64,000 bases of DNA from Symsagittifera roscoffensis (taxonomy: Eukaryota; Xenacoelomorpha; Acoela; Convolutidae), in assembly GCF_963678635.1 (NCBI RefSeq), contig NC_087063.1, positions 48,619,220-48,683,219 on the forward strand. Reading direction: 5' to 3'. Of this stretch, positions 1 to 12,521 are shown in pieces. Below the pieces are notes generated by a model. The model saw only the letters and a list, made by a program, of their open reading frames with translations, had not been told where the DNA came from and ran no database searches. Positions within the stretch are counted from its first letter, which is position 1, and each line of letters opens with the position of its first letter. A program made the translations under genes and the position numbers.

Positions 1-17
1 AAGGCTCAGCTCAAAAA

Positions 18-1400
18 CGGTTTACAGTTTTATCTATAGAAACTAATTCCGACGGGAAAAGATTTACACAAGAATTTTCAGAAGTTTTCGACTCTGAAAA
101 AAATAAACAGCATCAAAGAACTTTTGGCAACAAAGTTCGTAGACTCCCAAACAAAACAATAAAACAATTCGCAGTAGGAATCGAAATTCTGGTTGGAAAA
201 GCTTTTCTCCTAATACACATGATTGAAAAAACACCAAATGCAATAAAAAAGAGCATCACACCCATCATCAACCCGAGAATTCGATAAAGATTTCCGAAAA
301 CTAGTAGATGATTTAGAACAAGCTGAAATCATAATAATTTCAGAGGAAACTGAAAAATTAAAACTACATTACATAAGAAATGTCCAAACAACAACTTAAC
401 CTATCAATAATATCCAAGAATCTGACAACAAATTACTCAAATCTATAAGATCTATCAAAAAAATCAAAACTTCAAAAGCAAGACATCATTCAAAAAACTA
501 ATATCGTAGATATGGAATATGGACATCGCATCGCTAAATGCAGACGAAACAAAAGGACAATTTAAATAGACCACCAAAACACAAAGTATCAAGCAAATCT
601 TTTTATTAATACATGGAAAAAGATCAGAATTTAACAAATAAAAAAATCAAAGTAACAACAGCTCAGGGAAACCACTCCCAATAGCTATATTACAAACAGA
701 TTACAATCCCTCCACTAAAATAGTTATTGCGAAAGACCACCAGGTCGACAAAATTCACAAAAATATTCACAAAACTGATTTAGTAAATCAAATACTCAAA
801 ACAATCAGTATCGAACTATTTACTCTGGATCAAACTTTAATAGAAGTAATTACTCAAACTATAGAAGAAAGTGTTCAAATTCCAACCTTCGGAATAGATA
901 CTATTCCAATAACCGTTCAAGAATTTCTTCAAAAACCCGATATCAAATTCATTCAAATAATCGCAATAGAACTTAATCAGATAATAGATCACAAAAGTAT
1001 TCTAACATTAGAACATACAATAATTACTAAATTAAAAGCTCCCATGATAATTCTAGAACTAGAAATAACAACTGTCAAACAGATCAGGAAATTATTCTCA
1101 GTCACCGCATTGAAATAATAATATTTTTTTTTCATCAAGCAAAACCAAAACTAGAGAAGAGGTACAGCGAAACATCATAGACAAATCAACCAAGTACAAT
1201 CTACGAATGAAACAATCCAGATGCTCCAGGTTTTTGGCAATACAGAACTTCAGAATTACAACTAAACCACAGCACTGTGAAAGCACAGATGACGAAAGCT
1301 ATTCAGAAAAAAAAACACTCATTTTTTAACATGCATACATTAGAACATGAATATGAAACACCATTTGAATCGAATCGAATCCAACCACCATCAAGTAAAA
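18..1400 (+). pseudogene. gag: gag remnant, family A copy 1
   Basis: The first ~270 bases read as a capsid-like helix-rich segment containing KRFTQEF...RRLPNKTIKQFAVGIEILVGKAF. This resembles the Ty3/gypsy Gag capsid pattern in which 'L+Q.P.+.L..FA..IE.L..KAF' precedes the major homology region. Positions about 540-1100 match copy 2 at 20384-20860 and encode a low-complexity Asn/Arg/Ser-rich stretch, a plausible nucleocapsid-like basic tail. I see no CCHC knuckle. The last part (1200-1400) matches copy 2 at 21000-21160. Stops interrupt all frames. Identification as Gag rests on position upstream of pol and on the capsid-like motif, not on a database hit. Confidence 0.55.
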
Positions 1401-1404
1401 CTAA

Positions 1405-2360
1405 AATTTAAGAGTTTCTTGGAATGATAAATTTCTTAAGCAAATAACTTTAGATGCAATTACATCTCAGACTATTTTATAACAATCTTGTACAACAAAA
1501 TAGCTTTGAACGAACTTTAGAACATCAAAAACGCTTCAATGAAACTCAAACCTTTCTCAAAGAACAAATTTTCAACACTAATCCAGACACATTTTTCGAC
1601 ACAGTTTAGGAATTAGCGCAGCAATTTTAAAATTACATCAAGGCACAAACAAAATGAACCTTATATCAGCAAATTCAAGATTTTTTACACAAGCAGAACT
1701 CGGACTCTCTAAACTTATGAGAGAATGTACAGCCATCAGATATACAGTAACAGAATATGAATTCTTACTTCATCAATCAAGATATCCACAGTTTTATTTA
1801 CAGATTATAAGCCTATAGTTTTTCTTTTCGCACAGAAATATAATCCAAACCATAGATAGTTTAGATTTCAACTTATAGTAATAAAATTCCCAAATCTGTA
1901 TATAGTTTGGACAGCAGGCAAGTATCTTGCTTTGCCAGATACACTTAGTCGAAATACAGTACCTGAACTATCTACACGAAAAAAAACTGTAGAAATACCA
2001 AAAACTATAAAACTCTTCCTCACAAAAGATAAAACATCACCACGATTAGAATCGAAGTACGCAGTAAAAACTGACTTCAATAGTAAACAAATAAATACCT
2101 CAGAAAATTTTTCATTATATCTAGGTTGCTGGAACAACCACTATGAAGTAGATGTATTGGGTAAAAACACGTTTAAGCCAATACCACTTTCAAAAAGATA
2201 AAATTATTACACAACTGAAATCATATCAACAAAAACAAAACGAAATAAACCATTACCATTTCATTAATAGAAGAAGAAGAACTCACTATTATGATAAGTT
2301 TTTCAGGCCGTGTCAAAAATGCACAATCATTCAAATGTTTAAATTACAAAATCCTTGAGA
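1405..2360 (+). pseudogene. pol: RNase H / connection region of pol, copy 1
   Basis: This is the remnant of the RT connection and RNase H domains. It joins directly to the gag remnant, so protease and the RT catalytic core have been deleted. Positions 1932-2201 read LPDTLSRNTVPELSTRK..., the signature end of gypsy RNase H (L.R), followed by the spacer leading to integrase. Copy 2 carries the equivalent at 23447-23738 with a complete TDHKPI motif. Stops and shifts are scattered through 1405-1930. Confidence 0.7.
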
Positions 2361-2589
2361 TAGTATCCTTCTATTCGAGAACAAAATTCAAAACAATTTT
2401 CTCCCTAACACAAAAAAATTAACATTTCAGTTATTACAACTTAAATCCTGGCACAATTATAAAACAAAACTCATTAAAGCCGATGCCACAATATTCGGGA
2501 ATGAAACATTACTCCAAATTTTAACAACACAACAACAAATGAAAACACTAAAACTTTAAAATAACAACATCAAGACTCGAAAGTACCCT

Positions 2590-3983
2590 GTCTACCATTA
2601 GGCTTAATATTAATCGCATCTCCTATTTCACATTCGTTGATTACAAAAGGACATTTAGGATCAGAAAAAATATATTTGAATTTCACTTGAAATTTTTTTT
2701 CCAATTTGGTAAAAGTACTTGGTAATGATTGCATTACAAGTCAACTGAAAAAAAAAGTTTTCATCACCAAAACAATAAGCAGAAAAACAAGTTTTTAGAA
2801 GACAAAGGTTTTATTTCAATCACAGAATCTCAATCGATACCAAAGGTGCTATATCCCCCTCCTCAGAAGGAAATTTGTATGTAATGGTAATTGTAGATGC
2901 ATTCACACACTATGTTGTACTCAACCCTGTTGTTACGCTTATAATGCTTACACAACACTGTATGAACACTGGATAGCAAAATTTGGACTACATGAAATCA
3001 TTGTCGCAGATAACGGATTAAAATTCATACTCAACGAAATCATTGTTTATGTCACCTTTAGAATACTAAACATAAGCCAAGCACCTCACTTGCTCCACGG
3101 ACAAACGGACTAGTTGAAAGCGTGAACCGCTCCCTAAAGGAACATCTACTATGTATAACAAATAGAAACGATAAAAAATATGCTGAAAGATCAACAAACG
3201 TAAAAATATTTCCGTTGGCATATAAATCTCAGATCACCAAAACAATTGGACTATCACCGTATGAAATGGTTTTTAATCAAAAACTACGCAAACCTATCAT
3301 GTTCCCAGCGAGCTCTTCAAAAAAAAACACAATATTACTGTCAACCCATTGAAGGTTCAATTTGTCAAAACCAACACTCCAGACTCATGATGAAGATCAT
3401 TTCACCATCCACAAATTTTAAGGTTAGTCCCTGGAACCCTAAAAAATGGATTATGAATAGAGTTAAAAAACTGCAAGCTATATACAAGAAAATCGCAAAG
3501 AAACTGCTAAAAAGACAAAATTTTCAGTCTTAAATGAATTCACGTTTTACAACAGCATCGAACCTAACAATAGTAACATTTGTATTAATTCCAAACTTTA
3601 CAATCCAAAATGGAAATTCAAAAAACCTACAACCTGTCCCAAAAAGACCACATCAAATTTTTGAACAACATAGAGACGTCACAGATAAGCTTAATGATCA
3701 CAACAAAAAAGAAATTGTCCAGCATAGAAACAATCTTTTACCATTATACTCAAAAAATTACGCCCTTCGTGAATTAAGTCAATTGTTCTCCTTTACAGGA
3801 CTACACATTGTCTACAAAATAACAGACACTAATGATCAACCGGAAACAACACACTTCAATCAATTACAACAACCAAACGATATATCTCAAAATATAAAAT
3901 CAGTAAAAAACATCCAAAACCAACAATTGAAAAACAAAGAATCAATCGTAAACTACAAAAAAATCCAAATATACGAAACGTAA
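2590..3983 (+). pseudogene. pol: Integrase, family A copy 1
   Basis: This is a retroviral-type integrase that would have joined element cDNA to host DNA. The core domain begins near 2830 (RIDTKGAISPSSEGN, first catalytic Asp), followed by VIVDAFTHYV. The second Asp lies in 'IVADNGLKF' near 3000-3030 and the Glu in GLVESVNRS near 3108-3130. The C-terminal chromodomain-less tail at 3534-3983 has the gypsy pattern, including RPHQIFEQHRDVTDKL and KKEIVQHRNNLLPLYSKNY. Several frameshifts separate these pieces. The N-terminal HHCC finger (2610-2750) is badly decayed. Confidence 0.75.
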
Positions 3984-5047
3984 GGAAAATTCACAATAAT
4001 GCTAATCATCTCGCTTTAGAGAATAAGCAAGAAAACTTTAGAAAACTTTTATTCCACAATCTTAAATATTAAAAAAGGAGAACTTCAGAAACCCTCTGAT
4101 TAATTAACAACATCAATAACACTTTTAGTAAAAAATAACGGAAATTGTTTTTCACAAATATTCATTTTCTCTCTCGAAAGAACTGGTTCAAAATCAGCCA
4201 ATCAATATGATTTGATATCTTTTTTTTTGTAAACTCACTCACTAAAATTAGCCGATTTATCTCCATTTTGAACTAGATCTTTAACTATAACTGAAAGACC
4301 TTCAGAACGAAAATAAGCCTCACCCTCCTCTTTGACAACTTGAAAAATTCCGTATAAAATTGAGAACCCTAGTCTATCAGTGAATATAAAAATCAGTAAT
4401 ATTGTCTGAATTTATATCTCGAATTTAAACTAAGTAAAATATTAAGTAAGCCTAAAGACAAACTTCAATCTGATCAGTTAGCACAAAGACATTCTGCCTC
4501 CCAAAATACCTAATCATCCCACAAATAAAAACAAGAATTAGAAAGCTAATACGTAAATACCCTTTACCAAAACTTCTAAACCCAACTCACTTGTTTTAAA
4601 TAAAAAAAAACAATCACACCCCATTTGATTTCAACTTCGAAAAAAAAATAAGACTTCCCTATACCAAAACTTCTAAACCCAACTCACTTGTTTTAAATCA
4701 AAAAATAATCACACCCCAATTAATTTCAACTCCGAAAAAAATATTAGTTTGGCAAAACAAATCGTATTTCAAAGGCTTCTTTCCAACTCAGTTACACAAA
4801 CTAAAAGAGTCATTTTAACTTTTTTTTTCAATCTTTTGAACACTTTCTAAACTTTGTGTTTTTCCATGACTGATTTTTTAGAACTTGAACTTCTCATTTT
4901 TCTTATCTTTTGTAGCAATTTTTATCTTTCTTATCTTTCTGTTCTTTTTCCATAAATTTTTCAAAAGTTACTAAGTAGAAGTGACATCTTTTTTCTTTTC
5001 TTAATTTTTCTCAACTTTCTATCTTCTCTAACTTTGATACATTATAA
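3984..5047 (+). other. Untranslated stretch between pol and env, copy 1
   Basis: No coding signal is seen. The stretch is A-rich then T/pyrimidine-rich and corresponds to copy 2 at 26900-27696 and copy 3 at 42494-43150. It probably serves as the leader of an env transcript. It includes an internal tandem duplication at 4564-4745. Confidence 0.5.
4564..4745 (+). repeat. Two-copy tandem repeat, about 95 bp unit
   Basis: The string ACCAAAACTTCTAAACCCAA...TTTTAAAT begins at about 4566 and again at about 4664, each followed by an A-run, CAATCACACCCC and ATTTCAACT(T/C)CGAAAAAAA. The duplication is specific to copy 1. Confidence 0.85.
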
Positions 5048-8000
5048 ATGCTTAAAGAAAGCATTAATTGATTTTGTAGTGGCAACAGTTTTAATGATCA
5101 ATTTTGCAGAAAAAAAATCTGAAGAACACAAAATTAATTAAAACAAAAACGTAAGGTTCAAATTGATAATCCGAACGCTATGAAGGATTCCCCACCAAAC
5201 AATCTACCCCAAGATCTCCCAAAAAAACCTAGATCTAGTCAAAGAAATCTACCTCAATCTTTCACTCGTATCTCATATGTAGAAAATCCCTACACCTTTG
5301 AAGAAAGACACGCACCATTATCCGAAACATTACTACCAGCCATTCGTCAAGCACCCCTAAGTGAACTACAGTACGAACCAACATATACTGTTTGCCCTCA
5401 TTACAACAAGACCTTAATAGAACAAGTCTTCTAAGTCAAAACCAAAATTTAATAAATACAATCAACAGACAAATTATTCACCCCCGACGCAATAAAAACT
5501 TAAAAATGACAAGATTTCAATTGAGTATTTCTTCATCGCCACATCATCGACCCTTCTAGATCTTTCTCATAGCACAATACAAAGCACCCTTCCACCGTTT
5601 GAAAACTTTTCAAAAAATTCAAAGACACCAAATATTCCATCCGACTATTTAGGTTGAACACCTACTTCTGAACAAATTCGTGAAAATCCTTTTATTCCCC
5701 CACATTTTCGCAAACATTCCACATTGGATGAGCCCAACATTTTCTCAAGGCGAATCCAACCTTGTAAGTGACCCAACAGAACTTTTCTCAGATACTTCCT
5801 TATCACTACCAGAAAAATTATCACTTCCATCATCACCTTCAATCACAGCCTAAACACCATCAAATATTTTACCCACAAACTTCCCAAGTCACCTAGACGA
5901 CAGATATCGTAAGCTACAAAGTACTGATACTTCTTTACGCTTAGATTGCATACTTTATAGCATCCCCTCCTCTTTTGGCCAACGTCTCGATAGCAACAGA
6001 CTCCATAATTGGGCACTAAACAGATTACAGTACAGATAAGACATTCAGAAAGAAATTCAAGATTATAAAATTCAAATCGTTCCCTAAGAAAACTTAATTC
6101 TTAAATTTGAAATCACAATAAAACTAAGAGAGTTAGTACATGATCTATTACCACTGTCATCACCAGACATCACAGCTCAATCTTTACCCCCTCCATTCAT
6201 CACAACAAAATTTATATATGAATACGATAGATATACAAAAAAAACCATAGATTATCTAACATTGTATAACCTGATTTCAGGAGTATCGTACACATAAATA
6301 ATTTGATAAGTTTTTCAATAAAAACTGTTTCTCTTTTAGTACAACTCGAACCCATAAATCATATAAACCCTTCCCCCGAACAGGGCTACAAAACATCCTT
6401 GTCACAAATTATGATTGTGAAGATAATCAACACAAGACACTACAAAAATATGGAATTAGTCAGGTCATACCATGCGAGTCCGAACCGCAAGACATAGAAT
6501 CAAGAACCGTAGTAGCTATACTTTACTCAAAAGCCTGAGCTACAACTTTAACAAGATATAAGTTCACAGAAAAAAAAGCTTAAAAAACTAAATTGTTCAC
6601 AAGTTTCAAATGGTAAGAAAAATAGACTCAAGCATGAATATTTTTACCATGGTAACATAGAAAGACTATTTAATCTGGAACTTGAAGGTTGTAATAATGA
6701 ACTTAAACGTTCAGGAACAGTTTGGTTCCCTGAAGACACATTTACCACATTTCAAGTCGCTAAAATTCACGCAAGAATGATAAATCTTCACAAAAAATAC
6801 TTAATAGAATTCATACTCTTTAATAAGATAAACCCTGACCAAACAAGAGCAAATCCAAATCAATATAAGAACAAACATGATATGGAAACTAAATTAACAC
6901 GTTTTCATATCTACTCTAAAACTGAAGTAACATGCAAATACTCGAAACCACTTTTCCGAACACAAAACTTAGATGTTTTTGTCGAAAATTGAAAAAGGTT
7001 TCGACATGTTAACAGGAAAACTAATTCTCGAAATTCATGACCCAACTAGAATTAGAGAAGAAACAATTTATAAAACTAACGGAAATATCGGAGGAAAGTT
7101 TGGCCCAGAAAACAAAGATAGTACAAGATTACAAGACCTTTCCCTCATAAAAAGCACCTTGGCGCTATGTACTATGATTTTCACCTTGATATGAAATTAG
7201 GGTACACAATAATCGAGTTTTTCGAGAATTGTTACTTTCCGAACTAGAAAAATTCCCTCATCTATGTGAATTAGAGCGAACACAAATATTACAACCTCTC
7301 ACATAAGCAGTTCTTAACTAACCTTACGCAGAATATCTGTTATCAGGCAATTGCTCTAAGTTTTTTAATTACGAAGGAAAATTTCTTTGCTATTACAACT
7401 GCACTAAAAAATTTATACCACTTTTTGTTTTTGAAGACCAAAGGTGCTACCTACGCATACCAATATTCTATAAAAATAAAGTAAAATTTGCAGGTAATCT
7501 ATCACGCCGAACATAGTTTTGGAATACAGCTGTTCCACGTGGATCTGAAACTAGCTGCAATGTCGTACAGCTCAACCCAAACGAAGATAAAAATTATCTT
7601 CTAACTCCATACCCTAGCTCATTGCTACCTTTAAGGAAATTCTCACCTGAAAGCATACGAGCAATCGCTCGCAACCCAAATATAGACCTACAGTTCATAG
7701 GCCTTTACTCAAAGTCTGACATACAACATCCCATTAGAGCACAACAATTTCAAGAAGTTCTCGCTAAAATGGATACAAATCAGAGACCATCCATCGAACA
7801 AATTCTACGAAAACTCGCTGAAACAGCAGGTTTTTTTAGATATTTACCGAAAAGATTACAGTGGATATTTTAAAGACATTAAAGACTATATAGACCTCAA
7901 TGGAGAAAAATATCGCCCACACGATAATTCACCAATCATTAATTTAAGTTTTTTACACATCAAGAACGAACTTTTAGCATTTCTAGGATGGCCGTACTAT

Positions 8001-8517
8001 ATCTTAGAAAGATTGACTATTTTATATGCAAGGTTTAAACTTCATAGGAATCCTCTTATGACTTTTGAAAAGAATCTATATTAGATGCGCATTATAAACA
8101 CAAGTCAATAGACAAGTGAGCGTAGCACGCATTTTGTTTGCAGGATTTTTCGGAATATTTTCAACCTCTACTAATAAAATACTTCTTGATGCACAAAAAA
8201 GTGAACACAATAAAAAATTATCTACTAAACCAAATACATATGATACCCTACAAGACCATACAAAAAAGACACATACAGCACCACCACATTTACATAGTCT
8301 ACACAAAAATCATCCTTTATCATTAGTACCAGAAAGTTATAGAAATACACTTTCCACCGCCGAACGTACCATACATACTAGTAATTTAAAATGTAGCCCC
8401 ATATCACATATAACATTCCAACAAGCAACTATAGATGACACGCATGCTCAAAATGTAGAACAACCATACACCTTAAACTTTCGTTCACAGAACAAGCAAC
8501 TTTTTAGCCCACGATGA
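5048..8517 (+). pseudogene. env: Env-like glycoprotein gene, copy 1
   Basis: The gene begins at ATG 5048 with a decayed hydrophobic leader ending NFA/E, conserved in the other copies as CIKKAIIT.A.AT, which fits a signal peptide. A Pro/Ser-rich segment follows with PYTFEERHAPLSE and RQAPLSELQYEPTY (5180-5434). About 500 residues later comes a Cys-containing region (YNCTKKFIPLF, EDQRCYLRIPIFYKNK, near 7390-7490), then AVPRGSETSCNVVQLNP and a hydrophobic stretch near 8000-8165. The gene ends with a ~115-residue hydrophilic tail finishing FSPR. The Cys/aromatic pattern recalls glycoproteins of chuvirus (Jingchuvirales)-type env genes captured by arthropod retroelements. That link is inference from memory of the pattern. 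Many stops and shifts show it is non-functional. Confidence 0.6.
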
Positions 8518-9888
8518 GCCGACAAGTTGGGTCCCTCAACCATTACCTTTCCTATCAATCCAATCTCCAACGCCACTGTTTCTTCATTTCAATTTCAGAC
8601 CTCTCCTCATCCTCTTACTCAGTTTGTCTTCTTACTCACCACACATGGGCTCAGATGACTCAACTCAAACAGTTTGTAGTACCATCTCCCCTTTTAATGA
8701 TTCCGATTTTGAAACTCCCGATGAATTCCTCGACTCTAAATCCAGTCCCACTAACTTTTTTCAGTTAGGTTTTCAACCCAGAACTCCCCCTACCCTTGTT
8801 GAACCCTCCCTCTCTCCTTGTTCGCACCCTGACGCTACCCCTAATCTTCCCCCTATTAAACAATGAACCCGATGTACGCAAGCGCTATCACAGACGATAA
8901 AATCGAGCATGATTTAGACGAAGTTATAACTCACCAACAACAACTTCATAATACAAATAGTTCATTAACAACTCATCAATTAACCAACTCTGCCTCAACC
9001 TCTGAGCCTTCTCTCCCTTCAGTTCACATTGCACTTACACCTGTACAAACAGTTTTTATGAAAGGAAAGCATCCTAACGCCACACCACAATTCCTCATTA
9101 GTCGCCCGCAATCGTCCTGACTTTATTTCAAACACCCACATCATACTAACACACCAGAACTCCTGATACGTAATTAACAAACTCGCATTAACAAACTTTA
9201 GAGCATTTTGCACTAGCATTTAACTTCCTCACACCAAAAGAAAGATATATTCACTGTTCGTAAAAGGTATGTTAAAAAAAAACTCACACGTTTACATGTT
9301 ATAAATTTATCCGAAGGCACTTCTTTCACACTTCCCATCCTGTAACCCACACTATCGCTTTATGCTTAACTCAAAATACACATCACCTTTTTTCCTAAAC
9401 TTCGCGTAATGCTTCAAAGTTAATAACTTGCACGGCATCGTCCGTAATTACAACCCTGCCCGTCAAATGTAAATACTTTGCCCCATAACAAACATCTTCC
9501 CACTAGAAGACGCCCGTCCCTTCATCATTCCTCATGAATATATTCAACCCATCGAAATAGCCCTTTTATAAAACGAACAAACTCAAATTTAACCACAAGC
9601 TTTATAATCACGAATTGTAAGCTGTTACTGAAGATGTAAACATCATCAGAGCACTTCAACTGTTTTAGCCACTGATTCAAACTAAAAACATAATAAGCAA
9701 TCTTGCAAAGCTTTTATTAACATCCGACACCATTAAAATCTACTTCCCCAATGGAATTTTCCCTGACCACGAACCTTCGTAAATATATTTTTCCTTGTTA
9801 TTACTGACACAAAAAAATTAAAACGCTCACCATCTTTTTACGTATGTTTCTTTTCTTATTTTTCAGACTTCTCCCAGTAGTCATCTAA
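8514..9888 (+). pseudogene. ORF4 of family A, copy 1 (with 3' intron)
   Basis: This gene of unknown function lies downstream of env. Its ATG at 8514 overlaps the env stop in the tetranucleotide ATGA, exactly as in copy 3 (38633-38636). The first ~200 residues (8514-9120, with shifts) are Ser/Thr/Pro-rich with the conserved motif (F/I)ETPDEFLDS. The rest is heavily decayed but aligns with copies 2 and 3. The last coding stretch ends EPS at 9778 and continues after an 88-bp GT-AG intron with LLPVVI and a stop at 9886-9888. No known domain is recognised. It could be a capsid-like, accessory or regulatory protein. Confidence 0.55.
9779..9866 (+). other. Small intron at 3' end of ORF4, copy 1
   Basis: The donor CGTAAATAT and acceptor TTATTTTTCAG bound 88 bases. 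Copies 2 (31689-31772) and 3 (36824-36899, minus) have introns at the same place with better donors, GTAAGTATG. Splicing gives matching C-termini in copies 1 and 2 (EPSLLPVVI versus EPLISPVIH). Confidence 0.6.
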
Positions 9889-11779
9889 AAGAATCAGATA
9901 AAAATGAAAAAATAAACTTTTTCAACTTTCGTTTCATATTTCTCACTATGTAATTTAAAATATTCTGGTGCAATAAATTTCAATATACACGCAAATAAGT
10001 TATAATTCTGTAGTAAAATTCAAATTTGAAGTTGTAAATTACTGAAGAAAACTAAATTAAGGAGCACTAAATTTTTTTGTGTACTTCTTTTTACAAAACT
10101 CGAATAAATGATATTCACTTGCCTATATTTCACGCACTCTTTCCACACATTATGCAAATCGCTCGCGTAGAGTTGTTTGATAAATGAAATTCACGTTTCA
10201 GAAACTAACTGATAACAACTTTAACTTACTTTCACGCTTTTGAAAACTTTCACTTAACCCGGTTGGAAGGGTTTATTAAGTAGCTTATGCTAGCCAACGC
10301 AGCTTACTAATGCCACAAAACCAACCGCGTGTATGAGAAAGTCGTAAGACACCCAAACCAGGTTAAACTCAATTTAAAATTGGGTCAATTACTCTTTTGA
10401 AACCCACTTTCAAAATTCATTAACACCACATAGAACACTAAAAAACTCAAAAGAAAAACTTAAAACACGACAGTGTTATTTTGAAAAAAAAGTAACAACC
10501 AAAAACAGAAAAAGAGAAAAACACTATAAAAAATAACAAAAAGTTGAAGACAAAAAGAGGCTCAACTCAAAAAAACGGTAAAATCATACTCCCACAACTG
10601 GCCTAACCTACCAGTAAAAGACGTCCAGTGCATGCTCTAAAGCCGGCCTCACCAACCGCGTTACACCACGCTTAAGACACGCACACCTAATTTGACGAGA
10701 GTAGTTCTAGGGTGAGCAAATCTCTGAAATAACCGAAATTAAACAAAACGCTTTTGCAAAAACAACTAATAAAAATCTGAAAAAAAAACTGATATCACTG
10801 ACAAGATGCAGTTAAAAATGTGCAATATAAAAAGATTTTCTACAGCAAAAAGAAACGAGCAGCAAAGCGAGATTAAAACTCGATGAAATTCCGACTCTGG
10901 AATGGCAAATTTTTTGGTTTGTTGCCGAAGCTACTACCCTCACAGGATTTAAAGTATAGACCCGACATTACAGGAAAGAAACCCATTGAAGAAGAACAAT
11001 GGCCACTGGATGTTGATCTCACATACAAATCCTCGTTCCTTGGCGCTTCACCACAGAGAAGTCAAACCCCACCTTGCTATTCGATGAATAGTTGAGAATG
11101 CACGCAGTATCGCTCTAGCTTAACGAAATCAACTTATCATTGCATAAATCTGAAAACCGAACACAATCAATGCCCACGATCCTGGTATAGGTGACTACTT
11201 TCAAAAGAACGAGCCACTGTACCCTTTCTCTACCAGGAATACAACTAGTCTGCAAAAAAAGCAACTGTTTCTCTCTCTTCATTCACGCAGCCACTGCTTT
11301 AAAAGAATCTACTCCAAGAATCAAGAAATCTGTCCATCCGTCCTTCACTACAATAAACATTAAAACTAAAACTCTCTAAAACCCAAATGGATGCAATCAG
11401 TTCAAAACTAGTATTTATTTTCAATTATATTATTGATAAAACTATCCCTGTAAAATATTTCTTAGTAACCAATCATGATCCATAATTAACACTTACTATA
11501 AATTGTATAGCTGAAACTATTCATAGTTTCACCGACAGAACAAAATAAATACAATTTAGCAAACAGTCGGTCTCCATAAGAATAGTTCCTGATATCTTAT
11601 CTCGCAAATACCAGTATACACGAGATCTATTCAGACTAGGAGATATAAGAGTAAGATTATTTTTGGTATTAGACTAAGAAGCTGCACGAATCTATCCGGA
11701 CGAAAACAAGATGTGACGAACAGGCGGTATGCCTCATCTGAAATTACCCTACGAGTGAGCCACCCCGGATATAAACTCA
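9889..11779 (+). repeat. 3' untranslated and LTR region, copy 1
   Basis: The sequence aligns along its length with 31800-33542 and with the reverse complement of 34962-36820. Landmarks in order are iterated GCAATAAAT/TAGTAAAAT motifs (about 9970-10020), TTAACCCGGTTGGAAGG (about 10257), a GC-rich block with ACTGGCCTAACC...ACCAGT and AGCCGGCC (10597-10680), GACGAGAGTAGTTCTAGGGTGAG (10695-10717), a small ORF (10902-11095), and the end block AGATATAAGAGTAAGATT...GAAATTACC (about 11640-11779). The LTR 3' end is set by comparison with 16398. I could not fix the LTR 5' boundary because no complete 5' LTR is present in the window. Confidence 0.65.
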
Positions 11780-12519
11780 CAAGTTTTAAACATGGGATTT
11801 ACCCAGCTTTCACTGACAACATTATGCAAACATGAGAATGTCTAAATTGTGTTCTGCCTACTAAACTTTAATGTCAAAACACAACATCTACTGAAAAGAA
11901 CTACGCTCTTGAGACAAATCAAGACCTGGTTATCAAAATTTGATATCAAATTGTAAACAAAAAAGGCTCCTTAAAGCACCCGTAGTAAAAACTCTTGTAT
12001 TTATTACTTTTCATGGCTATGAGTACTAAGATTGAAGACAAGCGTTCCCTTTATTTTAAATTTATTCGATTATTTACCTTAGCAAGCTCGTAACTATGTC
12101 CGAAACTGGAACAATTGAGGCTTAATGAAATGTTTAGCAACATTTTGAGTCGATGTTGATTTTTAATGAACTTTTATTAGATAGACTGAAAATAAATCTT
12201 CCTTGATTCACGGCATCCCTTGGTGGCTTAGCCTTTCAGCTAAGTTCAACGTTTCTATGATTAATAATTAGGAAACTGCTCATATGAGACAGAGCCCTGA
12301 ATGTTTCGACGCCCTCCTCTTTTTTGGCAAAAACTATAAAATACACCAAAACTGTTTTTGGTGTAATTTTCATTGACTCATCGCCCCTAATGTTTTTCAT
12401 TGACTCATCGCCCCTAATGGGCAATCCGAAAATTTGTTGCAAATCAACTTTGTTTTTGCTATGCCATTAAGTTTCTAATAAAACGTTAGAGAGGTTTTCT
12501 TTTTTAACTAAAACAAAGC
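11780..12519. other. Non-coding, no recognised gene
   Basis: This is an AT-rich flank of retroelement copy 1. The only structure seen is a two-copy 27-bp tandem repeat of TTTTCATTGACTCATCGCCC at 12367-12419. Confidence 0.5.
12367..12419 (+). repeat. 27-bp tandem repeat, two copies
   Basis: CATTGACTCATCGCCCCTAATG occurs at 12371 and again at 12398, period 27. Confidence 0.9.
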
Positions 12520-12521
12520 TA

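Larger units (their letters stand above)
1..11779 (+). mobile_element. Family A LTR retroelement, copy 1 (5' end outside window)
   Basis: The order gag, (deleted PR/RT), RNase H, integrase, env-like gene, ORF4 and LTR-like 3' region is read on the plus strand. The same order and closely related sequence recur at 16254-33542 (+) and in part at 34962-43150 (-), so the three define one family. The right end is placed at 11779 because the block ending ...ATAAACTCA matches the LTR end next to the primer-binding site at 16398. About 1.8 kb corresponding to copy 2 positions 21140-22920 (protease and most of RT) is missing near 1400. Every reading frame carries stops, so this copy is dead. Confidence 0.8.
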
